A DNA stretch of 64,000 nt, taken from NCBI GenBank assembly GCA_937893635.1, contig CALBGF010000106.1, positions 1 to 64,000 on the forward strand. The letters are read 5' to 3'. This DNA comes from an uncultured Mollicutes bacterium. Its GTDB lineage: Bacteria > Bacillota_I > Bacilli_A > RFN20 > CAG-826. Below the pieces are notes generated by a model. It did not search any database. It had not been told where the DNA came from and saw only the letters and a program-made list of their open reading frames with translations. The stretch's first letter is position 1. Every line of letters starts with the position of its first letter. Below, in pieces: positions 39,679-49,081 of the stretch. Position numbers and translations under genes: made by a program.

Positions 39679-40330
39679 TTTCTTCTCCAATTTGTATTTC
39701 TTCTAAACTTTGTAAAACACCTTCACTTTTATGACTATTAATAAAACCAAGTCCGCTATGTCTTCCAATATGTAAAATATTACCTGCATGAGAAAAGCCA
39801 AAAATTCTTGGAGGCATATGTGTTACGATATCTTTATCATTAACTACTTCATAAAAGTGCGCCCAGCGCTCTCTTAGGCATTTCTTAACCTTGAATCCAC
39901 CATAAACACGTGGGCCTTCAAAACTAACACTGAAGCAATTTTTTCTAATATCTGGTCTATGAAACCAAACGCATTCGTGACAAAGCATAGTTAATGCGCC
40001 GCCTTGTGACCAACCAGAACAAATAATACTACTAAATTTGTAAGTAGAGTTATCATTTTGTTCTTTTATTTTTGCTATAATTATATCTTCTACTGCTTTC
40101 CAGCATTTAAGAAAACCACCATGAACTTTATATTTAATTTTCATATCTTTATAAGGTCTTTTAGCAAAAGCAAAATTATTGCGCCAATCTATTTTACCAT
40201 TTGATTCTTCGAATAAAATATAAAGTGTACTTCCTTCTTCTTCAAAGGCATAATTAACATCTTCACCAATAGTTAGATAATTGGCTTCAAGTATTTTTTT
40301 ATACAATTTTTCTAGTGTATTATCAAGCAT
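39671..40330 (-). CDS. Class 3 lipase-like alpha/beta hydrolase (219 aa)
   Basis: Serine hydrolase of the lipase class 3 fold. The nucleophile elbow GWSQGG puts the catalytic Ser at 108; D167 in NDKDIVTHMPP and a C-terminal His (H191 or H200) complete a plausible triad. No signal peptide is visible, so it acts inside the cell unless released at lysis. Substrate unknown: a lipid, or an ester in a phage modification. Coupled to the genes on both sides by TAATG-type overlaps, which ties it to the nucleotide genes. Confidence 0.75.
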   Translation of the reverse strand: MLDNTLEKLYKKILEANYLTIGEDVNYAFEEEGSTLYILFEESNGKIDWRNNFAFAKRPYKDMKIKYKVHGGFLKCWKAVEDIIIAKIKEQNDNSTYKFSSIICSGWSQGGALTMLCHECVWFHRPDIRKNCFSVSFEGPRVYGGFKVKKCLRERWAHFYEVVNDKDIVTHMPPRIFGFSHAGNILHIGRHSGLGFINSHKSEGVLQSLEEIQIGEENE

Positions 40331-40851
40331 TATTCTTCTCCAAATTCTTTTTGTTTTTCTTTAATAAAAGCAATAGCATCCTCAATATTAGTAACTAGTA
40401 CTCCACCTTGTTTAATTAATCCAGTCACATATAAATTTTGATAACTATATTGCTGTTCACCAAGACTAGAACAACCGCCTCTATCTTTTTCTTCGGAATG
40501 AGTCAAATAACATTGTCTATTATCAGTACAAATACCAACAATATATTTGTGGGCGCCTTGAGCAATTTTTTCGTGAAATTTCCCTATCTCAGCGCAAGTG
40601 CCGGATGGTAATACATCGCCATCTATGCAAGCAACTAATATGTTAGTATTATCTAATCTTTGATTATCACCGCGCGCGATAACTTGACTATCTCCAAATT
40701 TCTTTTTTCCTTCTACTCCATTAAAATCAGCTTCTAATGGATTATATAAATCTACATTTTTAATTTCAGTTCTAATTCTTCTTGCCCATTCAGTATTACG
40801 AAGTAAATCTCCATAATAAAATATACTTCCAGCCAAATAAATATTTAACAT
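40330..40851 (-). CDS. Nucleoside 2-deoxyribosyltransferase-like protein (173 aa)
   Basis: Resembles enzymes that swap bases between deoxynucleosides or hydrolyse deoxynucleotides. Key features: N-terminal strand IYLAGSIF, YNPLEADFN, then RLDNTNILVACIDGDVLPSG followed by TCAEIG with the presumed catalytic Glu at 88. The C-terminal half has several Cys and could differ in substrate. Together with the permease and dUTPase it suggests salvage of pyrimidine bases. The exact reaction cannot be read from the sequence. Confidence 0.75.
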   Translation of the reverse strand: MLNIYLAGSIFYYGDLLRNTEWARRIRTEIKNVDLYNPLEADFNGVEGKKKFGDSQVIARGDNQRLDNTNILVACIDGDVLPSGTCAEIGKFHEKIAQGAHKYIVGICTDNRQCYLTHSEEKDRGGCSSLGEQQYSYQNLYVTGLIKQGGVLVTNIEDAIAFIKEKQKEFGEE

Positions 40852-41312
40852 TTATTTCTCTCCTTTAATTCTATAATCTTTTGATTAGTAGAACCTCTAT
40901 AAGGAAAATTAACATCTAATAGAGATTCAATAAAAGGCCCATCTACTAATACATCTATATAATTCATTATTGGTAAATCCTTGACTTGTTCATATAAATA
41001 ACCAGTATAGCACCAAATATTTTTAGTGGGAAATTTCTCCTTAATTTCTTTACATAATTTTAATATTTCTTCTCTATTTTGAGGTGCTAATGGATCTCCT
41101 CCAGATAATGTCAGACCAGAAATATAATCTTTAGATAATTCTTCAAATATTTCTTTTTTAGCATCCTCATCAAATAATATACCACTATTATAATCCCAAG
41201 TTTGTGGATTTTGACAACCTTTACAATGGTGATTACAGCCACTTACAAATAAAGTGACTCTAATCCCATCTCCATTTAACATATCATTATGATTAATATT
41301 ATGATAATTCAT
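40845..41312 (-). CDS. nrdG: Anaerobic ribonucleotide reductase activating protein (155 aa)
   Basis: Radical SAM activase that installs the glycyl radical on NrdD. The 4Fe-4S motif C-x3-C-x2-C is in SGCNHHCKGCQNPQTWDY, and GGDP binds SAM. Length 155 is normal. It begins eight bases after the NrdD stop, with TAGAGGTTAAA as ribosome-binding site. The pair works only without oxygen, so the phage multiplies in an anaerobic host. Confidence 0.93.
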   Translation of the reverse strand: MNYHNINHNDMLNGDGIRVTLFVSGCNHHCKGCQNPQTWDYNSGILFDEDAKKEIFEELSKDYISGLTLSGGDPLAPQNREEILKLCKEIKEKFPTKNIWCYTGYLYEQVKDLPIMNYIDVLVDGPFIESLLDVNFPYRGSTNQKIIELKERNKC

Positions 41313-41320
41313 TTTAACCT

Positions 41321-43486
41321 CTACATAGATTTTCTATCTTTTATTTCTGCCATTTTTGCTTTATTATATCTTGATTTACCGTGTACTCGAGTATAACCTA
41401 AATAACCATTCATACGGTCTATTTTTGTAACAAGCGCACTACCACATTTTGGACATATATCCATATTTAATTCTTGGTGTCCGCATTCTTCACAATAAGA
41501 TAAAGATAGATTAACACCTTCATAGAAACCATATTTCATTGCTCTTCTTATTAATGTTTTCATAGCACCTAAATTATACATTACAGGGTATCTACAATAT
41601 TGAATTTTACCACCATTAAATAGATTCCAAAATCTTTTTTCTAAATCTTGTTTTTGTATAGGTGTTATATCTTCCCATACCCCACAATGGAAACTATTTG
41701 AAACATATTCTTTATCACTTACATTTTTTATAATGCCATATTTATTTCGAATCTGTTCGGATTGAAGTCCGCATAAACTTTCGGCCGGAGTACCATATAT
41801 AGCATATAAAATGTGGTCTTCTTCTTTAAATTGATTTATCTTTTTATTTATATAATCCATTACCTCTAGAGCAAAGGAACCATCTTCAACTATAGATTTT
41901 TGGTGCCAAACCTGCTCCAATTCATTTAAGGCTGTAATACCAAAACTCATTGTCATAGGTCTTAAAAAATCTTCCCCTAATTCTTCATTTGGGTTTTTAT
42001 AACCATTTAAGAAACCACCTTGACAATAACCTAAAGGATTTGTAGATGCCTTTTTATGTGATAAAAAATTAAATGTTTTCTTATGTAGATTTCTAACTAA
42101 CTCTAGATAATAGTCTAGTACTTCATAGAAATCTCTATTCTCTTTCTTTGCTTTTAATGCTATCATTGGTAGGTTTAATGATATGGCACCTAAATTAAAT
42201 CTACCCACAAATACTGGTGAATCATTTTCATCGGCTGGTTTAAAACCACCTCTCTCAAACCATGGGCTTAAACTGGCCCGGCAGCCCATCAAAGAAACAA
42301 CTTTTCCATATCTTTTATACATCTCAGGTATATAACCTTCACCTGTTAAAGATAAATAATCTGGATACATTGCCTTACTTGAACATTCTATTGCTTTATT
42401 AAATAACCACTCTAATTCTTTTCCTTCCCCATGTAAATTTTCATCATATAGGAAAGTTAATTTTGGGAATAAAACAGGTTTCTTAAATCCTTTTTTACCT
42501 TGACCATTTTTTCTTACCTCTAAACATATTTCAGATGCTAATGTTTCAAATCTATTCCTACCTATACCAAATGAAATACTTATGAATGGATAATCTCCTC
42601 TACTTGATGCTATAGTGTTAAATTTATATTCCCAACCTTGAAAGCCTTGTTCCATTTCTCGTCTAACCTTTTTTAATGCTAAATCATGTGCTAAGTTTTC
42701 AAAATGTCGTTCTTCTGAATCAAGTAAAGGCATCTTTTCTAAATAATTAGCAATATTTAAAAATTGATCTAAATATTCAAGATAATATTTGTCATAAGAT
42801 TTTTTAGCATAAGGCGCGAGCAATTTGTCTACTTCTGGAATGGTAAAACCACCATATTGTTGGGATGAAGCAGATAAAGTTACATCAGAAATGACATCAA
42901 AAGCGGTGTCTAGTGAATTAGGAGTATTATACCATACATTTCCCATTTCAAAACCACTATTTAATAAATTTTCCATATCAAAGAGACAGCAGTTCATTGT
43001 GTCTAGTCTAGCACTTCTATCGTGAGCATAAATATAGCCATCTTTCATTGCTTGGCGTTCAGCTACATTTAAGAAGAATTGTTTGTATAATTCTCCATTT
43101 AAAGTGTCATATACTATAGAGCGTTGTGTACTTACTAGCGCGCTATCTCGATTGGCATTATCAGTATCTCCAAGATATTGTAAATCATTTCTCTTTTGAT
43201 ATACTTTATCTAAAATAGTTACAAAGCTAGTTTTATAGTTCCTGTAATCCTTGTAAGATTCAGCAACTTTTGGGTTAACTAAACTTAATCCATTTTCAAC
43301 TAATATATGAAGATTTTTTATATCTATATTATTATTATTTAAATGATTAAATATATAGTCCTTTAATTTATCATAATCTGAATCACTTAATTTAATTAAA
43401 ACTCGTTCAGCGCTTTTTGATACGGCAATTTTTATTTTGTTAAAATCAAAATCTTCTAAAGTTCCGTCTTTCTTTATTACTCTCAT
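41321..43486 (-). CDS. nrdD: Anaerobic ribonucleoside-triphosphate reductase (721 aa)
   Basis: Class III reductase making dNTPs from NTPs. An N-terminal ATP-cone for allosteric control (VIKKDGTLEDFDFNKIKIAV, 1-95), active-site cysteines in MNCCLFDMENL and SLMGCRASLSPW, a C-terminal zinc ribbon (CEECGHQ...CPKCGS) and the radical Gly at about 694 in DRMNGYLGYTRVHG are all present. The gene appears intact. GGAGGAAAA is its ribosome-binding site, and the start overlaps the TGA stop of the preceding gene. Confidence 0.95.
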   Translation of the reverse strand: MRVIKKDGTLEDFDFNKIKIAVSKSAERVLIKLSDSDYDKLKDYIFNHLNNNNIDIKNLHILVENGLSLVNPKVAESYKDYRNYKTSFVTILDKVYQKRNDLQYLGDTDNANRDSALVSTQRSIVYDTLNGELYKQFFLNVAERQAMKDGYIYAHDRSARLDTMNCCLFDMENLLNSGFEMGNVWYNTPNSLDTAFDVISDVTLSASSQQYGGFTIPEVDKLLAPYAKKSYDKYYLEYLDQFLNIANYLEKMPLLDSEERHFENLAHDLALKKVRREMEQGFQGWEYKFNTIASSRGDYPFISISFGIGRNRFETLASEICLEVRKNGQGKKGFKKPVLFPKLTFLYDENLHGEGKELEWLFNKAIECSSKAMYPDYLSLTGEGYIPEMYKRYGKVVSLMGCRASLSPWFERGGFKPADENDSPVFVGRFNLGAISLNLPMIALKAKKENRDFYEVLDYYLELVRNLHKKTFNFLSHKKASTNPLGYCQGGFLNGYKNPNEELGEDFLRPMTMSFGITALNELEQVWHQKSIVEDGSFALEVMDYINKKINQFKEEDHILYAIYGTPAESLCGLQSEQIRNKYGIIKNVSDKEYVSNSFHCGVWEDITPIQKQDLEKRFWNLFNGGKIQYCRYPVMYNLGAMKTLIRRAMKYGFYEGVNLSLSYCEECGHQELNMDICPKCGSALVTKIDRMNGYLGYTRVHGKSRYNKAKMAEIKDRKSM

Positions 43487-43911
43487 TTTTCCTCCGAATT
43501 TGAAGTTTTTAATCCTTCAATAAATCCTAGAGTATATTGGTGCTTCATTTCTTCATCAATATTCTTCATAATATTAGGAAAAAGACTACTAATTAAAAAT
43601 TCAAAAGTAATATTTATTTCCGAACCATTGAGATTTTCTTTAGCATAGGTTTCCGCTTTTTCAATAACTTTTTTAACACGATTTATACTTACATAATTTA
43701 AACTTTCAGTTTTTTTTTGGCAACCACAAATTATACATTTATCGTTATCATAGATATGCTGACATTTTTGTCTTAATTCAAAAAGTTGATTTTGTAAGTC
43801 CATACTTTGCTTATCTAAGGGAAAAGTTGTAATATTAATTTGATTGTGTATTTGACAAATTAAGTTATCGATTTTTTCTTTTAGTTCTTTTTGTTCTTTA
43901 TTTAATTCCAT
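43483..43911 (-). CDS. Unknown zinc-binding helical protein (142 aa)
   Basis: No family recognised. N-terminal coiled coil (LNKEQKELKEKIDNLICQIH), then a C-x-H...C-x2-C-x-C cluster (CQHIYDNDKCIICGC) likely to bind zinc, then a helical end (ITFEFLISSLFPNIMKNIDE). The start at 43911 was chosen because GGAGGAAGATA stands before it. It overlaps the upstream gene by 14 bp and NrdD by ATGA. Position suggests a helper in nucleotide metabolism or replication, which is inference. Confidence 0.65.
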   Translation of the reverse strand: MELNKEQKELKEKIDNLICQIHNQINITTFPLDKQSMDLQNQLFELRQKCQHIYDNDKCIICGCQKKTESLNYVSINRVKKVIEKAETYAKENLNGSEINITFEFLISSLFPNIMKNIDEEMKHQYTLGFIEGLKTSNSEEK

Positions 43912-45040
43912 TATCTTCCTCCAGTTTATGTATTGAAGTTTCATAAAACTTCGTAAATAAAGTATAATTTTTTTCTCTTACAAATTTGAATATTTGCCTG
44001 ATTTGAGTTTTAGTTAAGTAATCATTATAATATTTTTCTAAATTTTTATCTTCTCTTGTATTTTTAGCAAAATCATATAAAGTATCATACTCTATTTTAT
44101 ATAAATAATTATCACAACCAGTGTTCTTCATACTATTTAGATAAAAATTAAATAATTTTAAAACAAGTTCCCATCTTTTATCAGAGAAAAAACCTTTATC
44201 ATATCTAAGTGTAAAAAATATACGACGACTACGTGCTATTACTATTTGATTTAAAATCATTTCTAGTCCATATTCAATTAAAAATTGCTCTGTCACTTTT
44301 TGTGTAACATTATAACCAAAATAAGTGTATATAGTTTTTCCATTACACAAATTGATCCATTGAGTAAAATGATCCATATCCAATATACCAAGGTATTCTA
44401 TCTGAAAGAAATAATTGCTAGTTTTAAAACTACACCATTCAATCAAGTCTTGTCCATTATTTACTATAATAGGAAATTTACTTCCAATTGCAGTAGCCCA
44501 ACCATCAGTGCGTGCTCGCGCCAGTATTTTTTTAATTTCTGGTATAATACCTTCTATTTTATTTAAGTCATAATCGTGAAAAATTATAGTTCTTGCTCCT
44601 TTTAAATTTTTAAATTGAGAACCATAATCTTTCCAAATTGTTTTTCCATCTAAAGACATTCTACAATGCTCAGCCGCAATCATAGCATTAAATATTTTAT
44701 CTTTTCCTTTTTGCGCGCAGAATGGTTTTCTAAATTTTTCATATAAACTAGTATCTGGTGAACATTTTTCTATATTTAGGTCTAGTGGTTGATAGGTATT
44801 TCCAGTAAAAGCATATCCACCGCTTTCTATATTTTTATATTCCAAAATTTTACTTGGAAACATTCCATCGTTATAATCTTTACGATAAAATAATTTTTCG
44901 TGTCTTTCAGGATAAATTTCAGAAGAGAGAAGAACTATCTCTCTTCTTTTTTTATAATAACTTGAAATCTTCATCGCTTCTAAATTAAATACTGTATGAA
45001 GATATATATTCATATCAGCATCAATTATTGATATTGACAT
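43898..45040 (-). CDS. Radical-SAM-like protein without cluster cysteines (380 aa)
   Basis: The N-terminus SIIDADMNIYLHTVFNLEAM with KISSYYKKRREIVLL matches the cobalamin-like entry domain of a phage radical SAM family (typical form: IDVD...NLALMKISAYHKxxGDEV), including YxRKDYNDGMFPSKI and YAFTGNTYQPLDLNIE. Where that family has C-x3-C-x2-C, this protein shows only single cysteines (KPFCAQKG), while the barrel-like remainder (TIIFHDYDLNKIEGIIPEIK, FQIEYLGILDMDHFTQWIN) continues. It has probably lost radical chemistry and kept a binding role. ATG after GAGGAGAATAAA. Next to the polymerase gene. Confidence 0.55.
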   Translation of the reverse strand: MSISIIDADMNIYLHTVFNLEAMKISSYYKKRREIVLLSSEIYPERHEKLFYRKDYNDGMFPSKILEYKNIESGGYAFTGNTYQPLDLNIEKCSPDTSLYEKFRKPFCAQKGKDKIFNAMIAAEHCRMSLDGKTIWKDYGSQFKNLKGARTIIFHDYDLNKIEGIIPEIKKILARARTDGWATAIGSKFPIIVNNGQDLIEWCSFKTSNYFFQIEYLGILDMDHFTQWINLCNGKTIYTYFGYNVTQKVTEQFLIEYGLEMILNQIVIARSRRIFFTLRYDKGFFSDKRWELVLKLFNFYLNSMKNTGCDNYLYKIEYDTLYDFAKNTREDKNLEKYYNDYLTKTQIRQIFKFVREKNYTLFTKFYETSIHKLEEDNGIK

Positions 45041-45041
45041 T

Positions 45042-48000
45042 TTATTCTCCTCTGTTTCTAGTTATAATCGTTCCATCTGGATTAATCTTTTCAATAAGCT
45101 CTATTTTATGAAAAGGCGTTGCTTTATAAGTTTTAGCTAAAAAAGAATCTCCACTTCTAATACCAGTTACAATGATTTTATTTCCACGACTAAATGCTGA
45201 TTTTTCAATTATATGCTTTTTTCCATCGGCACCGCGCTCACTTATTTGTCTATCATATTCTTGAAAAACTCCATAAACTTTAACAGTAACGACTCCAGTA
45301 GTTGTTAATAGCGTAACAAGTTTTTTACTTTTATCTCTATCTAAAACAGTTCCAGCAATTCTATGAAGTTTATAAATAGGAATAAATTTACCTTTAATAG
45401 GAATAGATCTGTCTAATTCTGGTTCTTCTGATAAATCTTGAAAATTACTAAAATCATAATATTCATTTAATACTGGCTTAAGTTCATGTTCATTGATATA
45501 ACAAGATAAACTGTCCATTTCCCATTTGCTTATAGAACCTAAGCAATATTTATTCCACATATCAGAAACAATCTTATCATTTACTCTTTCTAATAATTCA
45601 GAATTATTGTTTTTAATATAGGGGCGCACTATATCCATTTGAGATTGATATATATTTTCCCAATTATTAGTTGTAATATAGAAACCACTTTCTGCTACAT
45701 CTGAACTATATAATTTATCCATATCAAAATTTTCAGAATAAAAATTAAAACTGATATTATCTAGAAGTAAATATTCCTTTTTATTATTTGCATTAATTTT
45801 CTTCAAATATTTATTAAAGTTAAAAACACGCTTTTGTAAATCATATTTGTCTGGAATTAAATCAAAATCAATTAACATTTTCATATTTTGAAGTGTAATT
45901 CTTTTTTTAGTATCACTAACTGAATATATATATTTTTTCATTAATTCAATTCGTTCTCCAAATATATCAAATGCGCCCGACTTAATTAAATTAATCATTT
46001 GTGGTTTATTTACTTTAACTTTATTTAAGAAATCTTCTAATGATTTATAAGGTCTATTTTCAATTATTATTTTAATTAAATCATTACCTATTCTTGTAAT
46101 TCCACTTAAACCATATCTAATGGCATTATTATCTATATCTGGAGTAAAAGTAAAACTAGAACTATTAATATTTGGTGATATAATTTTTACCCCAGTACTT
46201 GTAATTTTACCAATAGCAGATGCTATTTTACCATAGTTAACGGCTTTTGTCTTTTTTTTCTTTTTTGAAGAAGTTTTTTGCTCTTCGTCATCTTCTATTT
46301 CTTCATCATCGTCATCATTATCATCGTCTTCTAAGTCAAAATTTTCTATATCATCATAATATTCTTCTTCACAAGAAATAAAATTTTCTTCTTCTTCTGA
46401 TTCTAATTCATCTTCTTCATTGCCGCCAGCATCAGATATTAAGCAGGCGCAATTCCAATATGTAATAGGAAATTTAAAAGCTAAATTCATTTCTTGCAAA
46501 GCTACAAGTGAATAGGCGAGGGTATGTGATTGGTTGAATCCATACCCACGACTCATGGCGATCAGAACTTCCCATACGTATGTCGCGAATCGTTTATCAA
46601 TTCCTTTTTCTTCAATAGTTTTGTAAAATTCTTCGGTTAATATTTGATAATCTTTAGGTGATTTTTTTGCAATAGATTTTCTGAGACGGTCGGCCCAAGT
46701 CAAATTAAACCCTCCTAATTCTGGTAATTGTACTAATTCCATAAATTGCTCTTGAGCAATACATAGACCATAACTCATTCCCAAAACTGGTTCAAGAATT
46801 TTCTTATACTTTAAATCTAATCCATATTTTTCAATCTCTGAATCCCATTGACTACTATCTGCTTTAAATCTTGCCAATTTTTCAGTTGGCATTTCTCCAC
46901 CTTTTTCTTGTGCCATTAATCTCAAAGTTGAATTTAAGATAGCCAAATCATCTACTGAGGTTGGATGTAATTGTGCTATACCTTGAATTCCCGTTTGTCC
47001 TTCCATTTGAAATAACGAATTAATCTTATGTTCCCACACCATTTCCCACATTTTAGGATCATTTCTTTCGAGATTGTAAATACCTATTACATTTTCATAA
47101 GTTTGTTTTAAAGTGTTTTCCCTAATGATTAACCCATCTTCACAGAGTAAATCAATACAATTATGTATTTTATCTAATGCTTCAACCGATAAGGCATCAT
47201 ATTTAATAAGACTCGCTGCTTCAGCATCATGGAGTTCGAATTGAGTACATATTGTTCCATCTGGTGCGCGCATTAATCCAGTAGATTCAGTAAAAGGTTC
47301 ATCTACAAATATGACTCCACCAGCGTGTAAGCCAGAACCACTAATTAGTCCTTCTATGCTTTTTGCAACTTTCCACAAATCTGGATAATTTTGAGTCATT
47401 TCAATTACGAATTGTTTAATTGGTTCCCAACCATTTTCTTGGTCACCATTCATACATTGGTCTAATGTTCTTAATTGTCCACGGTCAGCTGGAATTAAAG
47501 AAGCCAAATATTGAGCTACATCAACATCTATCCCCAGACCTCTTGCCCCAGTAAGTATTGCTGATTTTGATTTTTCAGTTCTAAAAGTTGCTACATTTGC
47601 TACTCTATCTTCTCCATAATAATCTCTAAAAGCTTTTAAAACATCACTACGTCGGCCGCCTTCGATATCGAAATCTACATCCAATACAGATACACGTTCT
47701 GGATTAAGGAATCTCCAAGAGAAACACCTAGTTGTTTCACGCAACGGATTAATTTGAGTAATTCCTAAAACATATAATAATATAAAACCTACGCCAGAAC
47801 CACGTCCAGGGCCTACTAATGAACCAGCTTGCCAACATATGTCAATAATATTTTGAAGATTAAGGAAGTAAGCTGACCAGTGCGCCTTATTAATGTTAGA
47901 AGATACCCAAGTCATATTTAAGTTTTCATTAATCTCGTTATATGCCCTTTCATTTTGTAAATCTTTGTGAAAACTTATACCATCTAGAATAGCATATACT

Positions 48001-49013
48001 AACTCATTATCACCTTTATATTCAGAATTATGAAAAGTTTCAAGCATAGGAATTTTTTTATACCAGTCATTCAAATTATAGTTTTTATTAAAGGTTTTCC
48101 ATTTTAAATCTGGAATTCTTAATGGTTTTTGCAATGTATAATCACTACACATATTACCAATTTTTTCTATATTTTGATATGCTACTTGTAATTGTTCTTC
48201 TGTAAAATAGTCAAAATAACTTTCTAATTCTTCAGTTCCCATCATATAAGTAGTTGCATAAAATTCATCAACTTCTCTATCACCATCTTGTGCGTTTAGA
48301 TAGGCTTTATGAATTAATCTATCTTCTTTTTTAAGATAATGACTATCAGTAGTAATAATATAACCGATATCTAATTGTTTTGAAAATTCTAGTAATTTTT
48401 TATTAACTTTAATTTGATCTTGATTGTGACTAGGTTGCATCTCCAAAAAGAAATTTCCGTGGCCAAATACACTGTCCATTTGAATAATCCAAGTTATTAA
48501 TTTATCATCACTTGTTCCACGCAAAATTTGAGTTGGTAACACCCCTCCCAGACAGGCGCTACTCCCAATTACATGACCAGGATTCGCGCCAATAATATCA
48601 AATAAATCTTGATAATAGGTTGGAACTCTACGCATACCACGTGCCATATAGCTTCTTTGCCAAGCACGAGTAGAAATTTCCATTATTTGTTTTGCACCAA
48701 TTAAGTCTTTTGCTAATAAAATAAAGTGCCAGTATCTATCAGTTTCTCTATTAAAATTTTGAGCATTTAAACCATTACGACATAAATAAATTTCATTACC
48801 TCTTATTACTTTTAAATCTGGATGTTTCTTAGCAGCCTTCTCTACTTTTAACCAGCCAGATAATGATTCGTGATCAGTAAAAGCAATTAATTTATGCCCT
48901 AATTTTTCTGCTTGATTTAGAGCATCATCAATCTTAACGATACAATCGCGTAAACGAATATTTGAATATTCTGTATGGTTATGTAAACTGCCGACATATG
49001 ATAATTTCCCCAT
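45042..49013 (-). CDS. dnaE: DNA polymerase III alpha subunit, DnaE type (1323 aa)
   Basis: Replicative polymerase. N-terminal PHP domain (SLHNHTEYSNIRLRD, residue 9 on; FTDHESLSGW). Catalytic palm acids D-x-D in VLDVDFDIEGGRRSDVLK (about 441-458) and a third Asp in KYDALSVEALD (about 601). CIAQEQFMELVQ and the fingers region follow. A very acidic then basic linker (about 855-920: EDDDNDDDDEEIEDDEEQ, then KKKKKTKAVN) is unusual. A helix-hairpin-helix region (SGITRIGNDLIKII) and a C-terminal OB domain (AGTVLDRDKSKKLVTLLTT) complete it. No internal exonuclease domain. ATG after AAGGAGAAAAT; own promoter. Confidence 0.95.
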   Translation of the reverse strand: MGKLSYVGSLHNHTEYSNIRLRDCIVKIDDALNQAEKLGHKLIAFTDHESLSGWLKVEKAAKKHPDLKVIRGNEIYLCRNGLNAQNFNRETDRYWHFILLAKDLIGAKQIMEISTRAWQRSYMARGMRRVPTYYQDLFDIIGANPGHVIGSSACLGGVLPTQILRGTSDDKLITWIIQMDSVFGHGNFFLEMQPSHNQDQIKVNKKLLEFSKQLDIGYIITTDSHYLKKEDRLIHKAYLNAQDGDREVDEFYATTYMMGTEELESYFDYFTEEQLQVAYQNIEKIGNMCSDYTLQKPLRIPDLKWKTFNKNYNLNDWYKKIPMLETFHNSEYKGDNELVYAILDGISFHKDLQNERAYNEINENLNMTWVSSNINKAHWSAYFLNLQNIIDICWQAGSLVGPGRGSGVGFILLYVLGITQINPLRETTRCFSWRFLNPERVSVLDVDFDIEGGRRSDVLKAFRDYYGEDRVANVATFRTEKSKSAILTGARGLGIDVDVAQYLASLIPADRGQLRTLDQCMNGDQENGWEPIKQFVIEMTQNYPDLWKVAKSIEGLISGSGLHAGGVIFVDEPFTESTGLMRAPDGTICTQFELHDAEAASLIKYDALSVEALDKIHNCIDLLCEDGLIIRENTLKQTYENVIGIYNLERNDPKMWEMVWEHKINSLFQMEGQTGIQGIAQLHPTSVDDLAILNSTLRLMAQEKGGEMPTEKLARFKADSSQWDSEIEKYGLDLKYKKILEPVLGMSYGLCIAQEQFMELVQLPELGGFNLTWADRLRKSIAKKSPKDYQILTEEFYKTIEEKGIDKRFATYVWEVLIAMSRGYGFNQSHTLAYSLVALQEMNLAFKFPITYWNCACLISDAGGNEEDELESEEEENFISCEEEYYDDIENFDLEDDDNDDDDEEIEDDEEQKTSSKKKKKTKAVNYGKIASAIGKITSTGVKIISPNINSSSFTFTPDIDNNAIRYGLSGITRIGNDLIKIIIENRPYKSLEDFLNKVKVNKPQMINLIKSGAFDIFGERIELMKKYIYSVSDTKKRITLQNMKMLIDFDLIPDKYDLQKRVFNFNKYLKKINANNKKEYLLLDNISFNFYSENFDMDKLYSSDVAESGFYITTNNWENIYQSQMDIVRPYIKNNNSELLERVNDKIVSDMWNKYCLGSISKWEMDSLSCYINEHELKPVLNEYYDFSNFQDLSEEPELDRSIPIKGKFIPIYKLHRIAGTVLDRDKSKKLVTLLTTTGVVTVKVYGVFQEYDRQISERGADGKKHIIEKSAFSRGNKIIVTGIRSGDSFLAKTYKATPFHKIELIEKINPDGTIITRNRGE

Positions 49014-49041
49014 ATTTTCTCCTTTTTATCTTTATAGTAAT

Positions 49042-49070
49042 ATTATAACATATTTTTATAAAAAAATCAA
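49042..49070 (-). promoter_or_regulatory. Right-arm promoter before the polymerase
   Basis: Minus strand TTGATT, 17 bp, TATAAT with TATAAAAATATG-T before the -10. Confidence 0.82.
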
Positions 49071-49081
49071 ATATATTTATT

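Noticed and set aside
20756..43486. Alternative genetic code with TGA as tryptophan
   Set aside because: TGA serves as true stop in ATGA overlaps (20787 and 43483), and Trp positions use TGG.
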